From: Argopecten irradians
Taxonomy: Eukaryota; Mollusca; Bivalvia; Pectinida; Pectinidae
Assembly: GCF_041381155.1 (NCBI RefSeq)
Contig: NC_091135.1
Location: 46,985,086 to 47,049,085, forward strand
Reading direction: 5' to 3'
DNA: 64,000 bases
This document shows positions 25,801 to 34,987 of this stretch, in pieces (the stretch's first letter is position 1; each line of letters opens with the position of its first letter). The position numbers were made by a program, and so were the translations under genes. The notes beneath the pieces were generated by a model. That model was not told the DNA's origin, made no database searches, and was given only the letters and a program-made list of their open reading frames with translations.

Positions 25801-27847
25801 ATAGCAGTGCTTATTTACCTGTACTGAAGCCATGCTATATAGCAGTGCTTATTTACCTGTACAGAAGCCATGCTATATAGCAGTGCTTATTTACCTGTAC
25901 TGAAGCCATGCTATATAGCAGTGCTTATTTACCTGTACTGAAGCCATGCTATATAGCAGTGCTTATTTACCTGTACAGAAGCCATGCTATATAGCAGTGC
26001 TTATTTACCCGTACAGAAGCCATGCTATATAGTAGTGCTTATTTACCTGTACAGAAGCCATGCTATATAGTAGTACTTATTTACCTGTACAGAAGCTGTG
26101 CTTTTTTACCTGTACACAGATACTGAAAGAGAAGCAATATATATATAGTACTAAGTGTGATGTGTTTCCTTCTAGGCTGCCCTGGATGAGGGGAGTAAGT
26201 TGTCTGTTAAACCAATCACAACGCGGAGTGGTCGCCAACAGTTACGCTCTAACATCCAGGTACACACAGGGCGATTAACTGGAATCTTATCAGCTAAAAC
26301 TAGTTATGAGTATTTGATGTTCGACCCATTATGAATTATATACAATTTGGTGAAATCTGTTGGTGAAGGTGGTGGGCTTCAAATGTGTGTCAGGAACTGA
26401 TTTAGGAGAGTTTTGATAGAATGGTTCATATATCAGATGGCAGGTGTATGTATGAGACACAGGAACAGTGAGATGAAATGTTTATATAGGAATGGAAGGG
26501 GCATGCAAATTATTCTGATGAATGAATATATATGAGAAAATCAGTAAGTATTGTATTAGTATTATGATAGTTGATATTAAACCATGTGTTTTATTTACAT
26601 TTGCTGATGATGTGTTTGTGTTACAGAGTGGTCCAGATGAAGGCACCGGTCTAAATGTGGTGCCCCTCCCCACACGCGGCACCCGCTCACACCTACAACA
26701 TAATCAGTCAGTAGCCACCTCGCCACAGAACAGTTTGTCACCACCACAGGATCACATGATGGGTCACATGACCACCAGTCCACCGTACCAGGCAGGATAC
26801 ACAAGCCCACCTCAGTACAGGAACATCCCGGAGATCGCCCCGGCACCTCCAAGCATGGAAATGATGGTGAGTAATGCTATAAGTGTACCTTCTGTATGGA
26901 AACGGAAGAAGTCAATATGATTTATGCCATACTTCACATATAGCAAAGTCCTATTTAAACTGAATTTGATTAACAAGCATCTGACTGACAAAGACAAGTT
27001 GGATTATGTATATAATGTTAATGGGAGAAATGTTGGTTGTAAACTTTTACTACCCAAATGGCAGCTCCAACTGTATGTTTCCCATGGGGGTCAGAAATAT
27101 ATGGGTCACCTACTTGTGGTCTAGTAATCCTGAACTCTGGGGATTTTGAAATGTATTAAATGCTGTTTTGGCAATAATAAGGTTTTATAAGACAAATTAT
27201 TAGAACTTGTCATCATTATATATCATAGGATGGTTGTAACCAGGCGATGCCCTATAATTCTAAGTGGTGTATCAGGAATGGCTGTACTAACACGACACTG
27301 GACAACCCAGGCTGGGACAACGAGTACTGCAGCAATGAGTGTGTCGTCAGTCATTGCAGGTTCGCCCATTATCTTTCTCTCACATATCCCTTTTGTGTAT
27401 AAATCTCGTTTATTGCAACAGTAAAATGATTTTATGGAAACAATTAAATGATGTAGTTGCAACAGTATCACTACAACCAGATTAAGATTTTGAACATTTT
27501 TACCATCTAATGAGAGAAAAGTATCATTTTTTACTTGCTGACATGACGATGAAACTTTCAAACCTTAAAGTAACTTTCTTGACTGTCAAACCCTTTGCAG
27601 TGAATAAGTTTAGGTAATATAAGAATATTCATCACTCTAATTAAGTTTGAGGTATCCCAATCACACTATCATCAGAGATGTATTATCAATCAATTGTACA
27701 TCCTTCTCAACACCTTACAATCTAGTGTAATTCTGTGTAGTTTTAGGATGTTTGATGATATATACATTTCTGTTTTATCTTTCCAGGGATGTATTCACAG
27801 CCTGGGCTGCCTCTAGACAAGGGTCCAATTCATTTCCTGTCAAATAG
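1898..27847 (+). CDS. TOX: TOX-family HMG-box protein (TOX3/TOX4-like), 5' end outside window
   Basis: Nine coding exons: 1898-1972, 10391-10876, 11402-11547, 15317-15452, 20793-20873, 26176-26259, 26627-26866, 27229-27359 and 27787-27847. All junctions are GT-AG, all phases agree, and they sum to 1440 nt (479 residues plus TAG). Exon 2 opens with [14 protein letters not shown], matching the conserved TOX N-terminal block. Next come a Ser-rich region, an 11-alanine run and a basic stretch ending [13 protein letters not shown], a likely nuclear signal. The single HMG box ([18 protein letters not shown] to [15 protein letters not shown]) spans three exons. The C-terminus has a Cys cluster ([23 protein letters not shown]) as in vertebrate TOX3/TOX4. 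TOX proteins are nuclear, DNA-bending regulators of transcription. The N-terminal exon(s) are missing because they lie upstream. Exon prediction is by eye; family assignment is very secure. Confidence 0.93.
2009..3048. repeat. ~86-bp minisatellite, about 12 copies
   Basis: Tandem copies of a pyrimidine-rich ~86-bp unit containing CCATATCTATATCCACCACT and CATCTCTATCTACCTCTCTC. Copies differ by single changes and small deletions. It begins only ~35 bp after the splice donor of the exon ending at 1972. Apparent reading frames inside it are a by-product of the repeat. Confidence 0.9.
3049..3940. repeat. ~216-bp higher-order tandem repeat
   Basis: Continues directly from the 86-bp array with a different organisation. 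The landmark ATTCCACTACTCTGTTAAT recurs at about 3080, 3296, 3512 and 3719, giving 216-, 216- and 207-bp steps. Each step is built from shorter CTCTGTCCATCTCTCTAT modules, so it is a nested repeat on a related TCYCTCTGTCCATC theme. Confidence 0.8.
3941..7355 (+). other. TOX intron 1 sequence, no gene seen
   Basis: AT-rich intron sequence. A degenerate GTGATGAAGTTGTTTC-like run is visible at 4550-4730. Around 7125-7360 there are GGGCGCTTAT-type motifs that I recall from dispersed bivalve repeats. No convincing exon was found on either strand. Confidence 0.55.
7360..7745. repeat. ~32-bp degenerate minisatellite
   Basis: About 12 imperfect copies of a unit like CACAAACCTTGTACTGGGGA followed by GATATCTCTTGT. 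Copies are more diverged than those of the other arrays in this gene, suggesting an older array. It lies within the large TOX intron 1973-10390. Confidence 0.8.
7746..10390 (+). other. TOX intron 1 sequence, no gene seen
   Basis: Ordinary AT-rich intron DNA up to the acceptor at 10389-10390. Short open frames, such as one at 9156-9374, have low-complexity translations and no recognisable domain. Confidence 0.55.
11538..11838 (+). repeat. 38-39-bp minisatellite made of splice-donor copies
   Basis: Eight tandem copies of a unit starting AACCACAAAAGTAAGGGAGC. The first copy straddles the real exon/intron boundary: the exon ends at 11547 and GT is at 11548. Every later copy therefore repeats the last exon bases and the donor AAAA|GTAAGG, with one T-for-C change in copy 2. 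Confidence 0.92.
11839..14516 (+). other. TOX intron 3 sequence, no gene seen
   Basis: AT-rich intron DNA. A segment at about 12040-12190 with TATAAAGACCACCTGC and TATAAAGACTACTCGG looks like a fragment of a dispersed repeat. No coding exon was recognised. Confidence 0.5.
14517..14537 (+). repeat. Partial copy of the HMG-box exon acceptor and exon start
   Basis: CAGACCTGTGTAAGCATATGC matches 19 of 21 bases of the true junction at 15314-15334, 797 bp downstream. It sits immediately upstream of the CACAATAACCCATC array. If used as an acceptor it would read K-P-V and then stop at once. Confidence 0.75.
14540..15240. repeat. ~29-bp minisatellite (CACAATAACCCATCTATCTC)
   Basis: About 25 imperfect copies of CACAATAACCCATCTATCTC plus TCATTCTGT-type spacers. 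In the first half a larger period of about 190 bp is also visible. It ends ~75 bp before the HMG-box exon acceptor at 15315-15316. Confidence 0.88.
15600..16375. repeat. Interspersed repeat with four ~137-158-bp internal units and terminal hairpin
   Basis: Starts ACAAGAGATCCCAGAGGGAT. Four diverged internal units begin near 15712, 15870, 16007 and 16165. Each contains a version of TACTTTCTGAGAAATAGCGG followed by AACAAACTTCAA. It ends with a GGACGGACCTCGGACGA motif and the hairpin GCCCACCA...TGGTGGGC. I recall similar dispersed repeats from bivalve genomes, but the family name is not established here. It lies in the TOX intron 15453-20792. Confidence 0.7.
16986..17106. repeat. Short inverted repeat, 16-bp perfect arms
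   Basis: TTACAGAGTTATCTCC at 16986-17001 is exactly inverted at 17091-17106, with an 89-bp interior. Probably a tiny non-autonomous DNA element or its remnant. Confidence 0.6.
17236..17422. mobile_element. Small inverted-repeat (MITE-like) element, ~187 bp
   Basis: Imperfect ~20-bp terminal inverted repeats: AACCAACTTTTTTCACGTG at the left against CACATGAAAAAGGTTGGTT at the right. The interior is AT-rich with TTCGCAAA and TTTGCAAAT motifs near the two ends. No coding capacity. Target duplication is not clear. Confidence 0.55.
17423..20792 (+). other. TOX intron 4 sequence with one repeat fragment
   Basis: AT-rich intron. A segment at about 20190-20620, starting CACCCTCATGAAGGGGGAAA, resembles the end of a dispersed repeat. 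The rest shows nothing recognisable. Confidence 0.45.
21104..21875. mobile_element. Inverted-repeat element, ~75-bp arms
   Basis: The segment 21104-21178 returns inverted at 21802-21875 with roughly 90% identity. Shared blocks include CAACAGTTTTGTATTC and CTGTCATGCAGATTTTTCCA. The ~620-bp interior has no transposase-like frame. Either a non-autonomous DNA element or a locally inverted duplication. Confidence 0.6.
22313..22872. mobile_element. Foldback/MITE element, 560 bp, palindromic almost end to end
   Basis: The ends are inverted copies: GGACTAGATATGGTAATGAC at the left and the complement of GGACTAGGTATGGTAAGGG at the right. Inner segments are also mutually inverted: ATAAATTATGCAAATTTGAA against its counterpart near 22680, and GAGCACAACTTAGAACAAAC against GTTTGTTCTAGAATGTGCTC. 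The transcript would form one long interrupted hairpin. No coding capacity. Confidence 0.75.
23102..23153 (+). repeat. Poly-T tract
   Basis: About 50 bases that are nearly all T, interrupted by AA and C. It could be a decayed poly(A) tail of a minus-strand retroposed sequence, but no element body is recognisable beside it. Confidence 0.6.
23800..24436. repeat. 39-bp minisatellite, ~16 copies
   Basis: Unit: AGCCAGGGGTCAGTTGTATT followed by TATATGGTTACTGTACAGA. Because 39 is divisible by three, several frames stay open as 13-residue repeats. These are not taken as genes. It is located in the TOX intron 20874-26175. Confidence 0.93.
24575..26125. repeat. 38-bp minisatellite, ~30 copies, interrupted once
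   Basis: Unit: GCTTATTTACCTGTACAGAA followed by GCCATGCTATATAGCAGT. Copies are highly uniform. It is interrupted at about 24662-25040 by unrelated DNA and ends only ~50 bp before the TOX exon acceptor at 26174-26175. It shares the core ACTGTACAGAAGCCA/CCTGTACAGAAGCCA with the neighbouring 39-bp array. Confidence 0.93.
24662..25040. other. ~380-bp insertion inside the 38-bp minisatellite
   Basis: Non-repetitive DNA splits the array after CAGTGCAG. It contains imperfectly inverted motifs (CACTCGGGCATAGTTTTA and a counterpart near 24930) but no clear terminal repeats. Likely a small mobile insertion; the class is unknown. Confidence 0.45.
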
Positions 27848-28386
27848 ACATTGAACTTACTACGGCGGGAAAATTCTGTCCATGATGTGGACAATAAAGC
27901 TGCCGCTGGTTTATTTTTGTGATGATTGCTGGTGTTAAATAGAATGCCACAATGGAGGGACCCACGGGATCACTACAGGAACCAAGGACATTCCTGGAAT
28001 GAAAACATTGATCAAAATGATCCTTGAGGAAACATTGACGAAATTTATGTGGCACTTTTTAATATGTAAGAGACACCAAAGAATGAGCATCATAGAGACT
28101 CTAATGTGATGATGTTTTATTTATCAAGTGAGATAACAGGTGTGCTTGACCTCTGTTAAAGTTTGTTGGACATGATGTTAAATACCTGTGTCTGGAACAA
28201 TATGGCATCAGCCAACAGAGATAGGAAGTCTTAATTATGATTGATCACTTTATACACCAGCCACACAAACATGTAGGTGTGAATGTCATCACTATAAACT
28301 TAAAAGTTCACAATCTAACTTAATCATAAATATTTCATATGGTGGAAAATGTTTAAAAAGAACTTTATGATAGCTGAAAATGAAAA

Positions 28387-28392
28387 AATAAA
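28387..28392 (+). terminator. Candidate poly(A) signal of the TOX gene
   Basis: AATAAA lies 540 bp after the TOX stop codon. A second AATAAA at 28887-28892 is an alternative end. Nothing else between 27848 and 28387 looks coding, so this stretch is read as 3' UTR. Confidence 0.45.
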
Positions 28393-31300
28393 ATTCTGAT
28401 GCCTCACTTGATGCAGGTGTGTCGCCTCATGTAATATATAAACACTGCGTGTGGGATGGCTGATAAACACATGTGCATAATATGTGATGGACATATGAAT
28501 ATGCCATTTAGATTTTATTTGAAAATGATTGGTGTTATTGGGACAGTCATATTCCCTGTAGTGAACTGTTCTATTGATGGGCTACACCAGCACGGTGTTG
28601 TGCTATTGATTTTGTGGGAGGACCTCTGGGGTCCAGCATGAATCATGACGATCAGTACAAAATGATGGATTTCTTTTTCCTCCAATTCAATTTTGTTTGT
28701 GCCATTCAATTAACCTTTTTGTTTGTCATAGTTTTTCTTCATTTATTTACAGTATCATATGTCAAGATTTCCACCCATGCCTCAAACTTAGTGTCTGTTG
28801 CGTTTGATATCTACTGATTCAAACTTTTGATTCTTTATTAATTTTTCAGCAAAGATGTATATCAAACTCCCCATGTGTTCAATCCCAATAAATACATCAT
28901 GTAAATTAATTGTAGCTGTGAGGTATTGATTGGTTTTTTTGGTACAAGGGGAGCAACTTTGTCATATTTATACAATGATTTAAGGGGAATAACTCTTACA
29001 ACTTTGTTTTGGAGATTCAATTGTATCGTTAAATTTAAATGATGTGCTTAATTAATCTGCTCAATGTATATTTCATTGTTCTTTATATGTATTGACATTT
29101 GTTGTTCATCAATGTATGTTTAAAGCACACATTCCTGTTTTGTTTAAATTGAAGAAAAAATTTGTGATATTTTTGAAAATATTGTGAATTTGATCAGATA
29201 TTTCCGCAACTAAATACATGCGTTTTCTACTATTTAGATTTTAATTGTTAATTTTTTTCTGTTGAACAAGAAATTAGAACTTTGAGAATGCTTAAACAGT
29301 AATCAATACCTGATTTTTTTTCCAATAGAATTGGATGAAGAAACAGAAATAAAATAAAAAAGAACATTCTTTCTATAAACAGTGTGATGTGCAATGGACG
29401 TGTGATGATCTAATTAAGCCAGCCATACATACACTTGATCAAGTAATTCTCTGTTGCTTTATTTACTTATGTGTAGTTTAGTTGATTGTTACTTATTATG
29501 TATTACAGATGCTGAGCCCACAGGATGAAAGTTATTGCCCATATTAGAACATGTATTTATAATTGATTGTGTTTGACATATGTTTTCCTCTGTTGATTAA
29601 TGCTTATTTATAATATCAGATATTTTATGTTCCTTTGTAGCTTTATTTTGTAGTGGAGAAATGTTGGTAAACTTAAAACTTTGGCTAGTGTTGAGGAATG
29701 TTCATACTGATTGTTTTTTCTTTATCAAGTATCTTATTTAATTATTACCTTTTTTTTTTTTTTTTTTTTTTGAAGAACGAGTCGGGGAAACTTTCTATTA
29801 AAACTTTCTAGATTTCCTATGCCCTAATGCTAATCATAATAGGTTGACTGCCTTGAGGGGCATCGCAAGCACAAATATAATCAAAAATCACCCTGGTGTA
29901 TAAATTTTACAAGGCATTTATCATAGAATTTTTATAGGAGGAATATTTATTTGAAAAAAATTGTGTATTAAGGAAAGGAAATCACAAAATCATTCAGCAG
30001 TTGAGAAAAGTTAGTGTCCAAAAAATAACAGAGATTCTGAATGTGATTATCAAGCCTCTTTCATCGTTCCTTTTGTCACATGATCAGAATTGTAGACCTG
30101 TCTCACCATCAGTGTGTTTCTCCATTTGACAATATATGTCATCTAGTCCATCGATACCTGGTAGTATGGTCCAGTTACCTCCCTTACTTCATCTGTGGGT
30201 TATTTGGTCTCCCCTAGCAACCTAAAGGAGCCGTTAAAATTTTGAAAGAAATAGATAAGTCATTCCTGAATAGATTAGCAAGGAACCATTTTGTTTTTGT
30301 AATAAGTTATTGTTTTACAGCAATTAAATTTTCAGTATCTGTTATTGTTGTGTGATGTCAGCACAGAGATGGAAATCAACCAGGTTGCTATAGCAACTAT
30401 TTTTTTTGTTTTTTGTGTTCATACATTGTGCCTTTTATTTCAATGTTCTGTACCAAATGGAAAACTATACTAGAGTTTGATATTTTGTTGAAAATTCACC
30501 CAATTTCAATCTATAAGAATAAAAGATATTGCAAAATGACATTTGTTGAAGCCTTCATCATTTTAAGATATACACAATTGACATTCACTTTGACTTTTAA
30601 ACTTTGACACAGACATTTGACATGGAAAGATTCTTCCTTGGAAGTCTTGTAATAAAATTATAATATGGCGTGTGTGCAGCATTGTTTCATCAGCTGCATC
30701 AACATGAACAATTAGGAGTTATCTTTCTTTGATTATAAAGATAAGAAGGAAATGGTGGTAACCTGACATAGATTGTGTATGAATCAAGGATGTTAAAAAT
30801 TCTTGACAAAATAAAGACATCTCTAACAAACGTTCATGATACTCTGGATAAAAATTAAATCCAACCAACAATAATCAATAGCTGAACTATGAAAGCAATC
30901 CTAACACCGCTGAGAAGGCTATAACGAATCTACACCCAAATGAAAACGAAGGGACAATTCTGGACGGTTCAAACTGCAAACGTAACGCCAGTATTCACGA
31001 AACTACGATGAAATATGAAATTTTAAAAACTAGAGAGGGGAGTATTCTATGAGATTGACTATCATTCCAGCTAAACATGTAGCTCTTGTAAGGAAACTAT
31101 GGGCCTTAAGGAGGGAAACAAATTTTATCGATGACCACACTGTACTACAATAACTTCAGATTTAGAAAATAGGAACGTCTCAAAAATCTTTTGAAACAAT
31201 AATAACAGTCCAAAGTTGAAAAACACTGAACAACAGAGAAAAAAACGTAAATAATACAGGTGTACCTTACTTTCGGTTACTAATAACAAACTTCCTTGTC

Positions 31301-31821
31301 CATTAGGCTAATGAACAATGTGACAAGGCAAAAAAATGTCTGTGTTAGGGTTACATTTGCAAAAAAAAAAAAAAAAAAAAAATAGGGTCGGGGTAAAAAA
31401 TTATGGTCGGTCGGGTAACCTTAAACAGACTTTATTTTTGCCCAATGGACATGGTACATGTATATGGATTGAAAACAAACTTTAGCAAACATATAAGTGG
31501 ATAAAGCCGCAAACTTATTATGGGTTTCAGAACAGTTTTAATGACTACAACACCGAACTCTGCGATCAAGATGATTACCTAATCTAAAAACGACCACATC
31601 ACCTTTGAAAATGTCTAATGTTAACGCAGTACAACAATTTAAAAAAAAGAACGAATGTAATCGAAATGAATACAATTTTAAATATCATTGACTTCGTTGA
31701 TAAAGATGATTTATTTTGATTTCTAATTCATTTACTAGCACCACAGGTTCTAGTAAGAAAACCTTTTGAAAAATGTACTCTGGTATAAAATTACATTCCA
31801 AAAGTTTCCTAAATGTTCTCT

Positions 31822-31852
<31 letters not shown>

Positions 31853-32175
31853 TCGAGGTTTATATCACCTAATTTTACATTTCACGACTGTACATGTTAC
31901 GTTGATTTGAAATAACAATATTTGGTTCAATTAGCTAGAGTTTCCTGACAAGTGACAGACAATATAAGGAAAAGCAAAAAGGAGGTTAAGACGGAGGTGC
32001 CAGAGTAATGGGCAACGTCCATGTGTTATTGGGGTGTCCCCCACTTCATACACGTGTTGAAACAACGACTGCTGCTTACAACGACCACGTTTCTACTATC
32101 AAAACAATAGCTTTGTTGCTTATGTTGAAACAATGACCTCGCTGCTCTGTTTGGCAAATTCAAGTTACATGGTAT
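28393..32175. other. Gene-poor interval between TOX and the TLR gene
   Basis: No convincing exon on either strand. It holds a poly-T tract at about 29749-29771 and a poly-A tract at about 31360-31382. The latter is followed by AATAGGGTCGGGGTAAAAA and a GGTCGGTCGGGTAA motif, possibly the end of a short retroposed element. A further poly-A run lies at 31826-31850. Part of the first kilobase may be TOX 3' UTR. Confidence 0.5.
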
Positions 32176-32181
32176 TTTATT
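32176..32181 (-). terminator. Candidate poly(A) signal of the TLR gene
   Basis: AATAAA on the minus strand, ~165 bp beyond the TLR stop codon, is the nearest canonical signal. Confidence 0.4.
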
Positions 32182-32344
32182 GTATTATTCCCTTGGATTT
32201 TTTATCATGGTGATCCGTTCTTTTCAAAACTTTACGCTTCCTTTGACCTCATGCCTTTGCCACAAGTAGCAACATCTAATATTAGGTTAATACCTAAATC
32301 GGTTATTATAAGCGTATAAAATTTTAATCAGATTTTATATTGCC

Positions 32345-34987
32345 TCAGCCAGATATAGCTTCATGGATTTTATCCCAGAATACCACATTACCCTGCTCGT
32401 CATCCGGGTACTCTATGTAAGAGTCCGATTCGATGACGTCCAGTACGTCGAGTGGAATCTGTCGGCGGGAGAATTTTTCAAACAGAATAAGGAAAAGCAC
32501 GTTATCCTCACCACGCGTGTACACGCTCTCCATGCGCGCCATGTTAAATTCGAACATGCACCAATAGGAATCGAGATAGCTGTTGGTAATTACGGCGATT
32601 GTTCTCCTACTGTTGTTTATTGCGCTGGTTATGTTAACTGCGATCTCATTTCCTGGAAGAAAATCTCTCTGGTGGAGACAGAGCCGTAACCCACGGGTTG
32701 TTTCAAGGTTTTCTATGATATTCTGTATAACGAATGAACTGTCAGAATTAGAGTATGACACGAAAGCATCGTACATGTACTGTGAATCTGTGGTGCCTGA
32801 CCTGTCTCTGATGACATCATATCCTCTGTACTTGTTTCGCGCCATGTAATAGAGGTATCGAAGCTTCCATCTGAATCTGTACACAAGACCACTGATCACC
32901 AGGGAAATGCATATCACTATGACTACCAACGTTCCTGCAATGAGACCTATATAATCACTACAGTCCCTATCTAGTTTGGCGATTATGTCCTCTAACTGAC
33001 CAAGCAATAACCGTGTTTGGTCCGCCATACTACATTCGTATTGAGTTATGTTTTGGAAATGACTTTTTCTCCTGTTCATCCACTTGAGGAATGTAAGACC
33101 ACTACAATCACAGCGAAGTAAGTTTCCTCTTAGATCCAGCATAAGGTTCGTCATCGTGATCAAACGGTCTACTGTGTCCATAAATATCTGGGGAAGTGTA
33201 AGCAAGCGATTATATGACACATTTACAAGTTGTAGGTGATGCATGTGCTGGATGTCGAAATCCACGTCGGTTAGTTGGTTAAAACTCAGATTGAGATGCG
33301 TCAAGGCACCAAGACCTCGGAACACATCGGTCGATAAGAAATAAATTTTGTTATGACTAATATCAAGCGTTTCAAGACTTGTGAGATGTTTCAAGATATC
33401 ACCATTTGTATCGTTTTTGAAGACTTCTCCCAAGTTGTTGTTGCTGATGAAAAGTCTTTTCGTTCTAGGGAAGTCTTCGAAGAATTGGTTAGTGACATTA
33501 CCACAAGAGTTGTATGATAGATCTATGCATTCTACTTGGTGTAGGTTTCTGACAGGACCCTTCCAAGTATGAAACAAATTATCATGTGCATCAATGCGTT
33601 TGATTTTATTTTTTTCCATGAATGAAAAGAATCCTATTGTACCACGGAAGGAGCTGCTGTAGCAATCTAATACCTCTAAATTTGGGGGAAAATACAGGTA
33701 AGGACGCCCTGGTGTCTCATCAAAGAGCTCCAATGGTATACTTTCCTGGTCAAAGTTCTCCACGTACTTTGGACATCGCCAATCGAAACACTGACCCAGC
33801 ATTTCATTTAAAGAACCGTGTTGACCAAACTGTAAACTAACGTTGAGATATTTGAGAGATTTTAGTGTCCTCATCGCCAGCAGATACCTTCCCAGCGTGA
33901 ATTTGTTTCCAGCAACTGAAAGTATTTTGAGGGAGTCAGGCAAATATGTTATCATCGTGTACTCGACCATTTCTATTCTGTTAAAGTCTAAGTGTAGTTC
34001 TTCGAGCTTGGTGTTGTTGAGAAATATTGCGTCCTCTTCAAACAGGAATGTACCTATGCCATACGTACAGTGTAGCTGGTTGAGGTAGAGTCTGCGTATG
34101 CTTGTGAACTGCAGATCGTACGTCAGGTTCCGTAGAACGTGAAATGTGAGCTTCGTATTCCCAGACAGATTTAGGACCGTGAGATTCGGAAAGGATCTGA
34201 ACGTTCCTTTTTCTATGTAGCGTATATCACACTTAGACATATAAACCTCGCGTAAGGATGATGCAACGCCTTCAAAGAAGTTCTCCGCCATTTTATTTAT
34301 CCAGCAGCTACCGACTTCACCCGACAAATCTATTGTCGTTAGTTTTGTGAGGGGCGACAACACTTGGCCGAGACTCACGTTCCGGAGCCCGTCCATATTT
34401 AGAGATGTCAAGTCACGGAGAGTTGATATAGTACTTGGATAACGATACTGATCCGAGTACTCCACATTGTTCTTGTTCAGGTTGAGGAACGTTAACGACT
34501 TTAATCCCGTGAATACATTCGACGTGTATATTGATGGTAGATACTTCAAAGAGTTCCCGCTGATGTCTAGTCCTGTCAGATTAACTAAGTCCTTGAAAGG
34601 TGCAGAGTTCGTGAAATTCGTTAGCCTGTTGTTTGATAAGTCGAGCCACAGAAGGTTAAGAGGTAGATGGTCGGTGTTGTTCAGCACAGCTATCATGTTG
34701 TGTCGAAGGTCGATTATATTTACTGTTGGAATGAAATCTGGAATGGTGGTCAGATTGAGTGCTGAACAGTCCGCCACAACCGTCCCTGCATTCTCCCCAC
34801 ACCAACATCGGGGCTCACTAGAACAGTTTGACGCCACAGCCAATTCCCGTCCAGGGTTTTGTATTTTCACGGTATCAAGTATCCGTAAAAGACTGGTTGG
34901 ATTGTAAACGCCCTGTCCGACAGTAAGTTGATTTAACTGTAAACTTATCAACACAATCCAATGAAGGACATCCATTTGTCTGCACAT
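32345..34987 (-). CDS. Toll-like receptor, single coding exon (880 aa)
   Basis: Membrane receptor of innate immunity. Residues 5-26 (MDVLHWIVLISLQLNQLTVG...) look like a signal peptide, so the true start may be Met5 (ATG at 34973-34975). A Cys-rich N-terminal cap (CSSEPRCWCGENAG) is followed by about 20 leucine-rich repeats with many N-glycosylation sites. One C-terminal LRR cap follows (Cys626, 628, 652, 676), a single-cysteine-cluster layout. A membrane helix lies at ~680-702 and a cytoplasmic TIR domain from ~737 to the end. The TIR domain keeps box 1 (YDAFVSYS), the BB loop RDFLPG with its proline, and box 3 (FW), so adaptor signalling looks intact. The gene has no coding intron, common for molluscan TLRs. 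The ligand cannot be told, and which bivalve TLR subgroup it belongs to is not settled. Confidence 0.96.
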   Translation of the reverse strand: MCRQMDVLHWIVLISLQLNQLTVGQGVYNPTSLLRILDTVKIQNPGRELAVASNCSSEPRCWCGENAGTVVADCSALNLTTIPDFIPTVNIIDLRHNMIAVLNNTDHLPLNLLWLDLSNNRLTNFTNSAPFKDLVNLTGLDISGNSLKYLPSIYTSNVFTGLKSLTFLNLNKNNVEYSDQYRYPSTISTLRDLTSLNMDGLRNVSLGQVLSPLTKLTTIDLSGEVGSCWINKMAENFFEGVASSLREVYMSKCDIRYIEKGTFRSFPNLTVLNLSGNTKLTFHVLRNLTYDLQFTSIRRLYLNQLHCTYGIGTFLFEEDAIFLNNTKLEELHLDFNRIEMVEYTMITYLPDSLKILSVAGNKFTLGRYLLAMRTLKSLKYLNVSLQFGQHGSLNEMLGQCFDWRCPKYVENFDQESIPLELFDETPGRPYLYFPPNLEVLDCYSSSFRGTIGFFSFMEKNKIKRIDAHDNLFHTWKGPVRNLHQVECIDLSYNSCGNVTNQFFEDFPRTKRLFISNNNLGEVFKNDTNGDILKHLTSLETLDISHNKIYFLSTDVFRGLGALTHLNLSFNQLTDVDFDIQHMHHLQLVNVSYNRLLTLPQIFMDTVDRLITMTNLMLDLRGNLLRCDCSGLTFLKWMNRRKSHFQNITQYECSMADQTRLLLGQLEDIIAKLDRDCSDYIGLIAGTLVVIVICISLVISGLVYRFRWKLRYLYYMARNKYRGYDVIRDRSGTTDSQYMYDAFVSYSNSDSSFVIQNIIENLETTRGLRLCLHQRDFLPGNEIAVNITSAINNSRRTIAVITNSYLDSYWCMFEFNMARMESVYTRGEDNVLFLILFEKFSRRQIPLDVLDVIESDSYIEYPDDEQGNVVFWDKIHEAISG

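Noticed and set aside
25528-26278. Open frames over the 38-bp array
   Set aside because: By-product of the repeat. The last one overlaps the true TOX exon 26176-26259 in the wrong frame.
32363-34907. Five plus-strand open frames of 63-146 codons
   Set aside because: All are antisense shadows of the TLR coding exon.
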